64,000 nucleotides of DNA from Mangifera indica (lineage: Eukaryota; Streptophyta; Magnoliopsida; Sapindales; Anacardiaceae), in assembly GCF_011075055.1 (NCBI RefSeq), contig NC_058152.1:2790001-2854000 (forward strand), given 5' to 3'. This document shows, piece by piece, positions 11,227 to 21,600 of this stretch (its first letter is position 1; each line of letters begins with the position of its first letter). The position numbers and the translations under genes are program-made. The notes beneath the pieces were generated by a model, which worked only from the letters and a program-made list of their open reading frames with translations, had not been told where the DNA came from and did no database searches.

Positions 11227-13735
11227 TCACAGCAATAATAAAAATATCATCAATGGAATATAGATTAATTTGAAAAGCAAAGAATGCGGAGAATAGACTG
11301 TTGAAGCAGAGCTTGTGAACTGAACAGATCCAGTAAAGCTTCCCATAGTATTTGTTGGTGGACTCCTAGGTACAGCAACATTCTTGCAAGATCCAAAAGG
11401 TGCTCCAGCCTGCAAATTTCCATCAATATAGTCTTGTCTAACAAACAAATTTATATGCAGATAGTACATTATTACAAGAGTTGCAACTTAAAAAACTTAC
11501 AAATATAATTTAATTTGACAATACACCATATTGTCAAAAACATCAACAAGACATACATATCTACTGTCAAAAGAAACTCCCAAATGCTTAAGATTATAGC
11601 AGAATTCTATGGTTGATAAGGTATTGACTATTCACTCTTGGGTGAGTGTAGATTCTGATGAGCACCCCAGATCAAGTTGAAGTTAAAATTATGAACATTT
11701 TGACAATAAATTGTTGGAAATATCTACTAATTTATGAGCCACTTTCTTTTAGCTATTTTGTTTTTAACTTCTTAGATCAGACTGAGAAATTGTAATTTCC
11801 TGTCTGCATAAAAGTCACAGTATGGATTTGAAAGAGTGAGAAAGAAGGAACAGGAACTAGTATGTGGACTTGGAACGAAAGAAGTTGCCAATTACAGTTT
11901 CTTTTTTCCTTCTTATAACAATTACTGAGTTAACTGAACTAGTGTGGAATTGAAGCAGCAAATAATAAGACTATTATCTGGAAAAACCTGGCAGGCTTGG
12001 ACAGTATTGCACCCACACAATGTCTGGCCATTCATTCTATCCAAAACATCAAAGACACCACCTCCATCACTCCTCTGCAATATTTTTTTTCATCAGTTAG
12101 AAAGCTCAGTCAGTAGGATATCTTTGCAAATTTATCAAAGGTAAGCCAAAATTCAGTACCATGTAAAAATTGACAGCCAAAAAGTTGGGCATCACGTTCC
12201 TGGCCGCTTTATAACAAGTACCAACCATCTCAGCTAGCGGAGTTGAATGCTCTTTGCAAGCATCATTCTCAACTGGATATGTAGGGAAATAATTCTGAAG
12301 AAAAAGGGACGCCTTTTTTGAATTTAGTGGCTGTGATTCTTTTCTATTTGGACAAGAGCCTTGTTTCACCCCAGGATCTCCAGCTGAATGCAATACATCA
12401 TTAGGCCATTAAAGGATGACATGCATGTGATACAAATTCATATAAGCATAACAGTTATCCAAATAATTACCTTCATTTTCCATCATGTATCTCCACTGAT
12501 AAGCTACCCCTTCTTCTGATTCCTTTGAAGCAATAGAAGTAAAAACAAGAAGCCGGTAGTTAGACTGCACCATTTCTGTTACAGTTGGCCAGTCTTCACC
12601 TTTTTTGGGCATCTTGGACACAGGAAACCAATACTTGTCCAAACCAGCACTAGTAAACAAATTAGTTAACCCTTTTGGAGTATGCACGTAGTCCTCTATT
12701 ATAATAGTCACAATCTCAGTCGGATTCTGACTCAAGAATGATTCCACTTCTTTTAAAGTGTTAATTGCAGGTTGCTGAGAACAATTCAAAGCACATATTG
12801 CAAACTAATTCAAAAACAATACAACAAAAACAAATTTTCATTGCTAATTGAAGAAAATAGGGAGGAATATTACAAACGCGGTGAAGTTGAAACATTGCCC
12901 ACGAAATGAATGGCAGAGCCAGATATCATTATTGAAATCATACATATCCAGCATCAATCCCCTCACTCCATTCTAATCGATACCCACAAAAAAAAAAATC
13001 AGAATCAGATTTTAGACAATAATTATGGTAATCCTACAGAAAGGAATGCAATGCCTTTTAGAGTACAGAATTGACATTTTGCTTGACAAATCTTTCTTGC
13101 GAATCAAGGAATGAACACGGGGATCGAAGAAAAACGTAATGGCATACCATCAACTGATTTGTAACAGTATCTTCTTGATTGTAAAACGTGAGTCTTTGAA
13201 CACCAGGCAAAGCCGGCGCATCAACGATACTAAATGAATTATGAGTCACCAACCATGTATACTTGTTGAAAGGCAACCCACCAATCTGCTCGTCAAACAA
13301 TTTTCACAAGACATCTCAATGCGAAGATCTCCAACTTGACACCAAAAACAAAAAAGAAAACAAACCCACCGCCAAATGTATACAAATCTTCAGTAGAAGG
13401 AAGAAGCTTACAATAGCGGTCGGTATGGTAGCTTGGCCTCTGGTGCAAATGGGTTGAGTCTTTCCCAAAGCAGGGCAATTACCACAGTAAAGACCAGGTC
13501 CACAGTCAGTAGGGGTAGCACATGAATCAAGAACCTGTTGATGTAAAGATCATAAAATTCAGAATTGGGTCATGAAAGAAAGAAGAATCACAGACAGATC
13601 AGAATTTAGAACCTGGCAATTGCCGTTAGAACAGGCAATAGAGTGAAAAATAAACAGTAAAAGAAGTGTCAGTAAGAAGTACGAAGATGCATAGGCTCTG
13701 CATAAGCTACGAGAGTCCATGAAACACGCCAACAT
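11227..13735 (-). CDS. PLC-X-domain GPI-anchored protein, At5g67130 homologue
   Basis: Eight minus-strand exons: 13613-13735, 13412-13534, 13148-13285, 12874-12972, 12471-12774, 12160-12383, 11988-12074, 11227-11409. They total 426 aa. Residues about 1-38 give a signal peptide (hydrophobic YFLLTLLLLFIF). A Cys-rich segment follows (VLDSCATPTDCGPGLYCGNC). The PI-PLC X-type fold has its two expected histidines, in LVTHNSFS (H97) and IWLCHSFRG (H149), plus TEIVTIIIEDYVH and NFLAVNFYM. The protein ends in a Ser/Thr-rich spacer and a hydrophobic tail (IPLMIFLLLL), typical of GPI anchoring, so the product should sit on the outer plasma membrane. The Y-type catalytic domain of true phosphoinositide PLCs is absent and no enzyme activity is proven for plant members that I know of. 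ATG 13735 was chosen; ATG 13720 (MDSRSL) would also leave a signal peptide. Confidence 0.93.
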
Positions 13736-13799
13736 GGCTACTGCGTGCTTATACAGAGCACCAGAAAAATCCAGTAGAGAGAGAATAGAGAGGATCAAA

Positions 13800-14935
13800 G
13801 TAGTAACAGCTGCAAGCCTAAAATCTAAAGCAAAAGAAAAGTTTTACCGAGTGTCCATAGAAGTGACATGGATTGGGCATTTTGGGTAGCAAACGCGGGC
13901 TGGCTTTAACATCAGTAAATGCAAAAATAAATTGCTTTCAACCATTTTTGACAATAAATTATTAATATTATATTAATTAAATATTAAAATATTATTTATT
14001 TAAATATTTTTAGATATAATTATTTTAAATTATTATTATATTACTATTTTAAAAATTAATAAATAAAAATAAAATCATAAAAAATTGTTTAGTAATAACA
14101 TTTTTATTACCTAAAAATTCAAATAAAATAATAACGTAGTTAACAAGATAATTTTTATTCTTGTTTAATTAAATACTATTGTAATTTTTTTTTAAATAAC
14201 AAGAAATCTCATTCAAATAAAATAAATTTTGAATTTAAAAACTAATTATATAATTATTAAATTAGATAATTCAAAATTTTAATTTTAATATATTATTAGA
14301 TAAGACTTAAATTTATACTCTTTTATACTTAAAATTTCCTTCTTTTTTTTTTTTACTTGAAAGTTTAAAATTTAAGTTTTAACACCACTTTAATTTTTCT
14401 CTCAAATCAAATAGCCACTTTACTTTTGCTTTGGCTAATTAAGTTATGACGACGTCGTTTCGTATGAGAACCTAGGAGGAATGTTTTCTTCTAATCAAAG
14501 TTTGCCTTGGCAAAATTGTCTAAAATAAATAAATGCATTTTTTAATCTTTGAAATACGAGATTAAAACTTTTGGACGGATCCTTTTCCCCTGCAGATCAA
14601 ACTATCCTTATTTTCTGTAATGACTGTACTCGCCTATGTGTAAAGGCCTTGATTTGGTCAAAACTCGGTAAGTTTTTCTTATCAATGACGCTCACATGGT
14701 AGGGTCGGTTCTCTCTGCTGCGGGTACGCATTGTCGGGAGTGGGGACACTACTCATATATATATATATATATTATAAATTAAAAATAATATATATTATAA
14801 AATATATTGAATTAATATAGTATAATAAATATATTATATAATTTGATTATCATTTATTCATCTAGTATATCATATTCTCATACGTATTAATAAAATATAT
14901 GACATGCATCTCCTCCTATAATGTAAATCTGTGGT
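13800..14935. other. AT-rich spacer upstream of the PLC-X gene
   Basis: 13800-13920 is the likely promoter/leader of the PLC-X gene; no convincing TATA box was seen. 13925-14340 is extremely A/T-rich with MITE-like palindromes that I cannot delimit. A TA run lies at 14754-14772. No coding signal. Confidence 0.5.
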
Positions 14936-14939
14936 AAAA

Positions 14940-16070
14940 TTAGCTAGACTTGACAGTTTGTGTTATTAGATCTGTTTGTATCGTATCAATTCAAATTTTG
15001 GATCGAACACTTTCAACCCTACTCTAAGTCAAAATAAAATCGTATCAAAATTTCTTAACCGTAATCAAATCGAAATATTTTTGAGTTGATATGATCCAAT
15101 CCGAATTAATCTAAACTATGTGACAAATAAAGTCGTGTCAAAACATACGTAACAATATAATTTGTTATGAAACAACATATTTTGTCAAATTTCAGATAAT
15201 AACAAAATTTATTACACAAAATTGATAATACTGAAAAGGTGTTTGGTTCACTATATTGAAAAATTATTTTGGTAATTTATCTTTTATTACTAATATTACG
15301 TTATTTTATTTGTCAGTAATAAAAAATTTCGGTAATTTTTTATTACAAACAGTAATGAGTAAATAAATATAAAATATACTCTGATTACTAATTCTATTTT
15401 AAGTATTAATATATTATCAAGATAATTTTAACTTTATTACTATTATATATTTACCAATTAATTTTTTATAGCAACATTACCTTTATTTTCAATTAATATA
15501 ACAAATAACATAAAAAAATATTATAAAATAATTACACTAAAAAATATTTAATTAAAATTATTATTAGAATTTTTTTATTAGATTTAACCAAACACAATAA
15601 TTATTTATATATATAAATTTTTTATTAAACATAATAATAATTTATACTTAGTAATTTTCTAAATTATCTTTTTCTGAGATAATTTTTCATTTTTTATAAT
15701 TAAAAAATTACGCAAACCAAACGCTACATAATAGCTTGTTTATTGTCTTTTTATATAATCAATTGTCAAGATAAACAAAAAAAGTATTATAAGCAAGAAC
15801 CCAAATAAATCTGTAATTTCAATTTCAAAATAATGCAATTGATAACCAATAAGATTAACAACTACTTGTCAAATATTTAAAAAAATTTAATTTTTAATTC
15901 ATATGATGAATATGAGTGTCATAAATATTAAAACCATTAACAAGTGTATGAGTATTACACACTAAATATAATAATTTCAAATCAGTAATACTTATAATAC
16001 AAAAAAATACGAATAGTTTTTTACAAGTCTCCCAACAAGAGTCACTAAATTAAAATGAATGTTTTTAGGT
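14940..16070. repeat. Dispersed repeat, copy A (interrupted by a MITE)
   Basis: The stretch from about 'gtatcgtatcaattcaaatt' to 'cagtaatacttataatac' matches, with many changes, the block at about 59720-60400. Shared strings include 'ctttttatataatcaa', 'aataatg-aattgataacta', 'caa(c/t)tacttgt-aaatattta' and 'tatgat(g)aat…atcataaata'. Copy A carries an extra 0.5 kb (15239-15724) that is missing in copy B. Origin unknown; no reading frame was seen. Confidence 0.65.
15239..15724. mobile_element. MITE with GGTGTTTGG-type ends, nested in dispersed repeat
   Basis: Left end GGTGTTTGGTTCACTA; right end ...GCAAACCAAACGC is its inverted form. The inside is almost pure A/T with 'ttatattatt' and 'ggtaatttatcttttattac' motifs shared with the copies near 39080, 44140 and 49538. 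Its absence from copy B at 60.1 kb gives an empty-site comparison. Confidence 0.65.
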
Positions 16071-16493
16071 AATATAGATTTTTTGTTTGGTGATGCAGTA
16101 TAAATTTATTTATTAATTTGAATTAGAGAATATGAATTTTGTAGATTAAAACATTTTTTGTTAAATAAAAAAAATAAAGGATATTGATTTTTTTTTAACT
16201 GTTACAATGTTATGTAATATTTTGTTTAAAATTTTTATATTAATTTAGGTCCGGATTAATATTACGTCAACCCTAATTCAATCCGATATTTTAAAGGTGA
16301 ACCGTAACTTTATTTTTTTATATTATATCTTATTAAATTAATAAGTAGTGTCAAATTTTACTAAACCTAAAATTGACCTTCAAAATTAAAGATTTTAAGT
16401 TTTAAAATCAACTTTAGCCGCCTGAAAGCGGAAGAATATACCATTCTGAAACACTTGCGTACGGGACCAGTCCAGAGTAAACCTGGTTAAAAC

Positions 16494-16718
16494 TTGTTAA
16501 TGAAATTTACCCTGAAACACAAGCGTGCCCAGAAAGTAAGTAATCCAGGTATGTTTGGTAAGGCGTTAAAGGACACTTTTGCAGCAACCCATTATAAAAA
16601 GAAATTACCTTATTTTACAGAAAAGGAATATGCAGATGACTATTGCATCTCCAGCAACAAAATGATGGAGAGCACCCTTTTCCCCGAGATAAATGAGCAT
16701 AATGCTTCTACCCGTTAA
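16494..16718 (+). CDS. Possible short ORF, unknown
   Basis: A 74-codon frame (MLMKFTLKHKRAQKVSNPG...) lies in a less AT-rich island, 16400-16820. I do not recognise the protein. No family motif, signal peptide or membrane segment is visible. It could be an exon relic or chance. The surroundings (dispersed repeat on the left, CLF relic on the right) suggest gene debris. Confidence 0.15.
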   Translation: MLMKFTLKHKRAQKVSNPGMFGKALKDTFAATHYKKKLPYFTEKEYADDYCISSNKMMESTLFPEINEHNASTR

Positions 16719-16739
16719 AAGCACTTTTAGATTCTAAAC

Positions 16740-17416
16740 TTCGACTTTATTATACATGCTTAACTTCGACTTGTGGGAGCAGCGGCCTACTTTTTGAACC
16801 CAAGAGCTCTGTCTGGTCCCTATCAATAAACATTGAAAAGTTTCTCTACAGAACTAATTTGATAGCATCTCTAGTCTAATACTTTGACACACATATGCCC
16901 AATATGTGATATGGGATTTGTCTAAGGGTGTCTCTCGTGTTTTGTCGATGTGCAATTCGATTAAAGGTGTCACAATCATTCTCTTATGGGATTTAATGTC
17001 TTCATTGAAATTTGTCTTATTATCACTTAAAAAGTCACATGTAGTGACTCTAATATCATTTGTAATATCTCTGGTCTAACAACTCAATCCACCATCAAGA
17101 TATTGTTTACTTTGGATACACAACTCAACATGGTTTTGGGTTTGAACTTTGCAATCCAAAATGTGTTTGAATAGTTTAAAAAGCTCACAAATTATTTAAT
17201 CAGTCACATTTTAGCATTCATGAATAATATGAGATACACATATATATCTAACATCTCTCCTATGTTTTGTTAATTTGGGACTCGTTTAAGGATGTCACAA
17301 ATTAGCTCTTGGCAAAAATGCCCGCAAGATGATCCCCTGCAACTAAATGACCTGCCACAAAATGGTTAACAAATGAACTTCAAATTTGCATGCTGCTCGA
17401 AATGTGATGCTAGGCT
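16740..17416. other. Non-coding spacer
   Basis: Moderately AT-rich, with 'gtgtctctcgtgttttgtcg' type phrases that recur loosely at 17250 ('catctctcctatgttttgtt', 'aggatgtcac'). This hints at a decayed internal repeat. No gene was seen. Confidence 0.4.
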
Positions 17417-17417
17417 G

Positions 17418-17489
17418 GATGAATTCCTCAGATTCTAGACATCACTGGAGCATCTCCAGTGATGTCTAGAATCTAGATGAATTCCTCAG
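17418..17489. repeat. Perfect 21-bp hairpin framed by 14-bp direct repeats
   Basis: Left arm 17430-17450 (agattctagacatcactgga+g) and right arm 17454-17474 are exact reverse complements with a 3-nt loop (cat). Around them the 14-mer gatgaattcctcag occurs twice in direct order, at 17418-17431 and 17476-17489. It lies just 3' (in minus-strand sense) of the CLF-like exon relic. Confidence 0.9.
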
Positions 17490-17573
17490 GCTCGAAATGA
17501 ACTGATTTTGATAAAGGTTTAAGGCACACCATAAGATGGCAGAACCTGAGTGCAAAGGTAGTCAAAGGGTTAC

Positions 17574-17877
17574 CTTTGCACAGCAGTTTGGTTCTGGAGA
17601 ATGATTTGCGAACTTCAATTTGTCACCCTTCCGATAAGCATCAAGAACAAACTCTGCACAGACATGGATTTAGATACTCATATTTAGCAGTCATACTTGG
17701 CGCTGATGGAAAAATGTTGGGACACAATCTGTAGTGCCATCTACATGCCTGATCACTGAGATTGAAAAGAAATGATGAATTTTTGCTATCATATAGCTTT
17801 CCACACTTGTCTGCTTCTCGATATGAAATCAGCTCTCCAGTATATTCACTTAGATATCCATGCTTTCCAACCCTACT
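17574..17877 (-). pseudogene. Relic of a CURLY LEAF-type histone methyltransferase SET domain
   Basis: Two former exons remain on the minus strand. 17749-17877 has 43 codons (…GKHGYLSEYTGELIS…, …KNSSFLFNLSDQ). 17574-17651 has 26 codons ([20 protein letters not shown], then PNCCAK) and ends in a GT donor. These match the middle of the SET domain of E(z)-type H3K27 methyltransferases. The NHSPEPNC version fits CLF better than SWN/MEA, from memory. The 97-bp intron between them starts with GC, not GT. The exons for the upstream CXC and pre-SET parts and for the rest of SET were not found on either side. Several normally conserved residues differ (for example C in place of the usual R after EADK, and CCAK for CYAK). 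It cannot encode an active enzyme and is best read as a gene fragment or fossil. Confidence 0.85.
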
Positions 17878-18059
17878 CTGTAGGCAAGCCAAAGCTGATT
17901 TAGCATCAAGAGAAAAACACAGCATATATCACATGAAGACTGCCAAGTAAAACCTGTACAAATGGAGGATTAGCCCTGAGTCATTGCAAACAAGATGTAG
18001 AATCTCTAATGTCAAACTCCAGTAGTTTTACAATAGTCAGTAACAATTCTAACTCATAT

Positions 18060-18355
18060 CCAAAAAAATGTTGTTATAAGATGAATTGTTTGATTCATTA
18101 TCGTTTAAACAAAGATGAATTAGACAATTCGTCTTTTAGATGATGAAATATTTATCATCTAAACAAAACCTACGTTGTTCTGGTTGTCTTTGTTATTGGA
18201 TTACTTTAGTAAGGTATTATCATCTATTGTCGATAGTGGAGAAAGAAGATGGCTCGATTAATGGAAGGCAAATTTTGAAACTTAATAAAAAAATATAATT
18301 TTTTAAAACTTAATTTTAAGGGTAAATTATTAATTATCATTTTTCAGAAAATTTT
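18060..18355. mobile_element. Truncated relative of the MULE-like MITE family
   Basis: The run 'aaatt(t)tgaaacttaataaaaaa', 'ttttttaaaacttaatttta' and 'agggtaaatta' resembles the inner right arm of the elements at 45139 and 51969. 'gatgaattgtttgattcatt' / 'gatgaattagacaattcgtc' form local inverted repeats. The GGCC ends are missing. Confidence 0.4.
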
Positions 18356-18676
18356 AAGTGGATATTTGGAAATAAACTTAACTTTGGAATAGTGTTTCGG
18401 CCTTCCTGCAAATAGCTTACCTGTCTGGGCCAAAGCCCTAAGGCCATCATAGGAACCACATAGGCCAGACTCTGGACTCGAGGTGAGAAGTGGACTGACA
18501 ATGGGAAAGGGATATCTGTAAATGGAAAGAAAAATTAAAAAGATGTTGAGACGGTGAACCTTATTATTGTCTACACTCTTTACAGGAGAGAGTCGAGTCC
18601 GAGTTGTTGCATTTATTCTGGTTCGTTGTTTTCTTGCTTTCTCTATCCATATCCAGCACACGTCATATTTCAGACG

Positions 18677-21600
18677 ATGGTAAAACCCAAACAACAGAAG
18701 TCCAAACTCAAGAAACCGACCCAAGTAATTTCGTGTCTATTCTGCCCTCATCTTTACCCTTCATTGTATATTTCGTGTTCTTTGAATTATTCTGCAAATT
18801 TATTATCTCTATACCGTTTACTATATGCTAGATATTTTAATTTATGAATCATAACTAAATTGTGTGTAATCTCGTTCCTGGTGGTTACATAGCTGCACAA
18901 TATGTCTGATTTGGTTTGGAACGAAAGACTGGGCGAAACATATGTGCTTTAAATGTTGTTTGCTTCTGTTTATATATTGAGTCTTCTATAATGCTTATGC
19001 GTGTGAGGATGATTTGTGCTTCTAATGTCCTACGTGCTTTGACCTTGTTACTTGTTCAATATGCAATTAGAGGATAGTTAAGTAATGTAGCTTTTAAGAA
19101 TTTTCTTTAAAATACATATTAGTGACATGAACGATTGAGCAAACAGTTTTGGTGTTATCGAGGAGGGTAGGTGATTTTAAATGTACTCAGCCGCTGTTTT
19201 CAAAGATGTTGGAATGTTATGATTGTTGATTGATGTTTTTAGGCGATGAAATGTAAGATGAGATTCACTTTTTGATTTGAGACATTTTACTATCAACAAT
19301 GTTAAGGGTACATTGTTTGGAGGCTTTGAAATGATGGGAAGGCTAAACATGATATTTATTTGTGAAAAAATAGTTTTTTGAGCAAGGGAAAAATTGAAGA
19401 CGTTCAAATTTCTGTGAATAGGGGAATGCTTATTTTTGAGCTGTAGACTTTACTCTTGATTTGACTAATGTTTAATAAGTTTCAGTTTATCCTACACAAA
19501 AATGGGTAGCTCAGTGTTTTGGATGATTTTCTTTTGTTTAATTCCAGCTATGCTGATTATTTTTTCAGAAGGTGATTAAAACTAAGGGAAAGCAAGCTGA
19601 TATTTCTCAGTTCCGTGCTCAGCTTGACACACTGGGCTTAAAAATCATCCAAGTCACAGCTGATGGTAATTGTTTCTTCAGGTCTGTTATAGGAAGATAT
19701 CATCTGATATTACTCATTATACACTTTCTTTTTTGGTTAAATTTTCACAGTATCATTTAAGGAAGTGATTTGCATGAAATACAATTTAACAAAAAAATAA
19801 TAATTATTTGATAAACAAAAAAAAAGAAAAAAAGTATGTTATGCATTTCTCTGAATGTATTTTAAGTTATCATCATGCTGGCTTGCAGGGCTCTTGCAGA
19901 TCAGTTGGAAGGGAACGAGGAAGAATATGAGAAGTATCGCAGAATGGTTGTACAATATATAGTGGTAAGTGGCTACAAATAGGAGTGGATTTGAGTTGAG
20001 CTCGAGTTTGGGCTTGCCCGAGTTCTGTTGGGCTCAAGGGATTCAAGCTTGACGAGTTTTGTAGAGCCAAGCTTAACTTGATATGAAGAGTCAAGCTCGA
20101 ACTCAACTCAAGTTCAGCTCGTTACTTTGCAAAATTAACTATATTCATTTAATTTAAACTTATTTATGTTTTCTAATAAAAGAAAACATGACAAAGGTTA
20201 AAGTGTGATGAGAAATGAAAAGATAAAACTATAGATGATGGGTAGAGCGTGTGATTGGAAAGATACATTTTCAATTACCCACATTACCCACTATAAATAA
20301 GTACTTAACCCAATTCTAGTGTCCCACATTGGGTAGGAGGTATATTAATCACTTACTCCACTCATTATAAATAATCTTTATCTTTTCATTTCTCTTAGTT
20401 AGGGCTGGATTCGAAGTGAACTTGTTCAGACTCGAAATAAGCTTTGTTTGAATGAGCCCAAACACGTACATGAGATAATGAGCCCGAGCTTGAATATGAG
20501 CTTGGGAGTACGAATGAAAACCAGCTCGAGCCCAAACCCAAACAAGTGCCTTGTTCGGCTCACACGGCTTACAAACCGAGCATGACTCGGTTTTATTAAT
20601 AAATAAACTCTAAAACGACGTTATACGGCCAAGTCTGAGTTGCGAGCCCAAACCCAAACTAAGTGCGAGTCGATCACAAACATTAAAATCATGAAGCGAG
20701 TTGAACACAAACACGTGTTCAACGAACTTGGCAACGCCAAGCTCAACTCAGGAAAATGAGCCAAGCCTTATTTGAGCTTGGCTCAACTCATATCCAGCCC
20801 TACTTTCAGCATATAAACTTCAAATCATGTTTTCTTTTATTAGAAAACATAAATTTGAAAAAAAAGATTAAAAAATAATTTTTTACAATTAAAAAAAAAA
20901 TTTAAAACCATGGCTTGAGCCATGGTAGCTCATTTCAACCTTGATTAAGTTGAGCTGACAATCAAGCACGAGCCAAGTCTGCTCGAATCCATTCCTAGCT
21001 ACAAAGGAAGAAAATGTCAATGATATAAGTTGCTCTTATTTTTAAGAAGAAACCTTGCAACCTTTTTCGTTTGTGTTGCTTGTTTGAAATTAATTTTTGG
21101 TTGTTATACAATTGCATTTAATGCCAAAAACTTAGGTTTTATTTATCAAATATATGGTGAATGCAATTTTATTATGAATATTATGGGAAAATGGTCAATA
21201 ATTAATGACTGGAATGAAATGGAAGACTAGTAAACTGGGAATTCAACTGGTTTGATATAGTGCCCATTTAGAGGCTTAATTCTGAACTGCAATAATCTTT
21301 GTGTTCTAATCAATGTATGAGTTCCTAGAAACAAGTGCAGAAACTACTGGTCAAGTAAACACACACATGAACTGCCTATGCTCTGAAAAAGAAGTGCAAA
21401 ATCTCTACGACTCTAGTAGTCATAGGTATGCACAGTTTAAGATACAGTCTGTTATTTTGAAAATATGGGTTTGCAGTCAAGCATCTAATAGATATATAGA
21501 ACTTCCCAACTGCTGTCTGAACATATGTTTCTTTTTTTTTTTTTAATTTTGGCTAGAAAACACTTCAAAGTGGTTCATATTTTGCTGCATGAAATCTCTC

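Noticed and set aside
18344..18724. 126-codon minus-strand ORF at the OTU7 start
   Set aside because: It overlaps the OTU7 promoter, first exon and donor on the opposite strand and shows no family motif.
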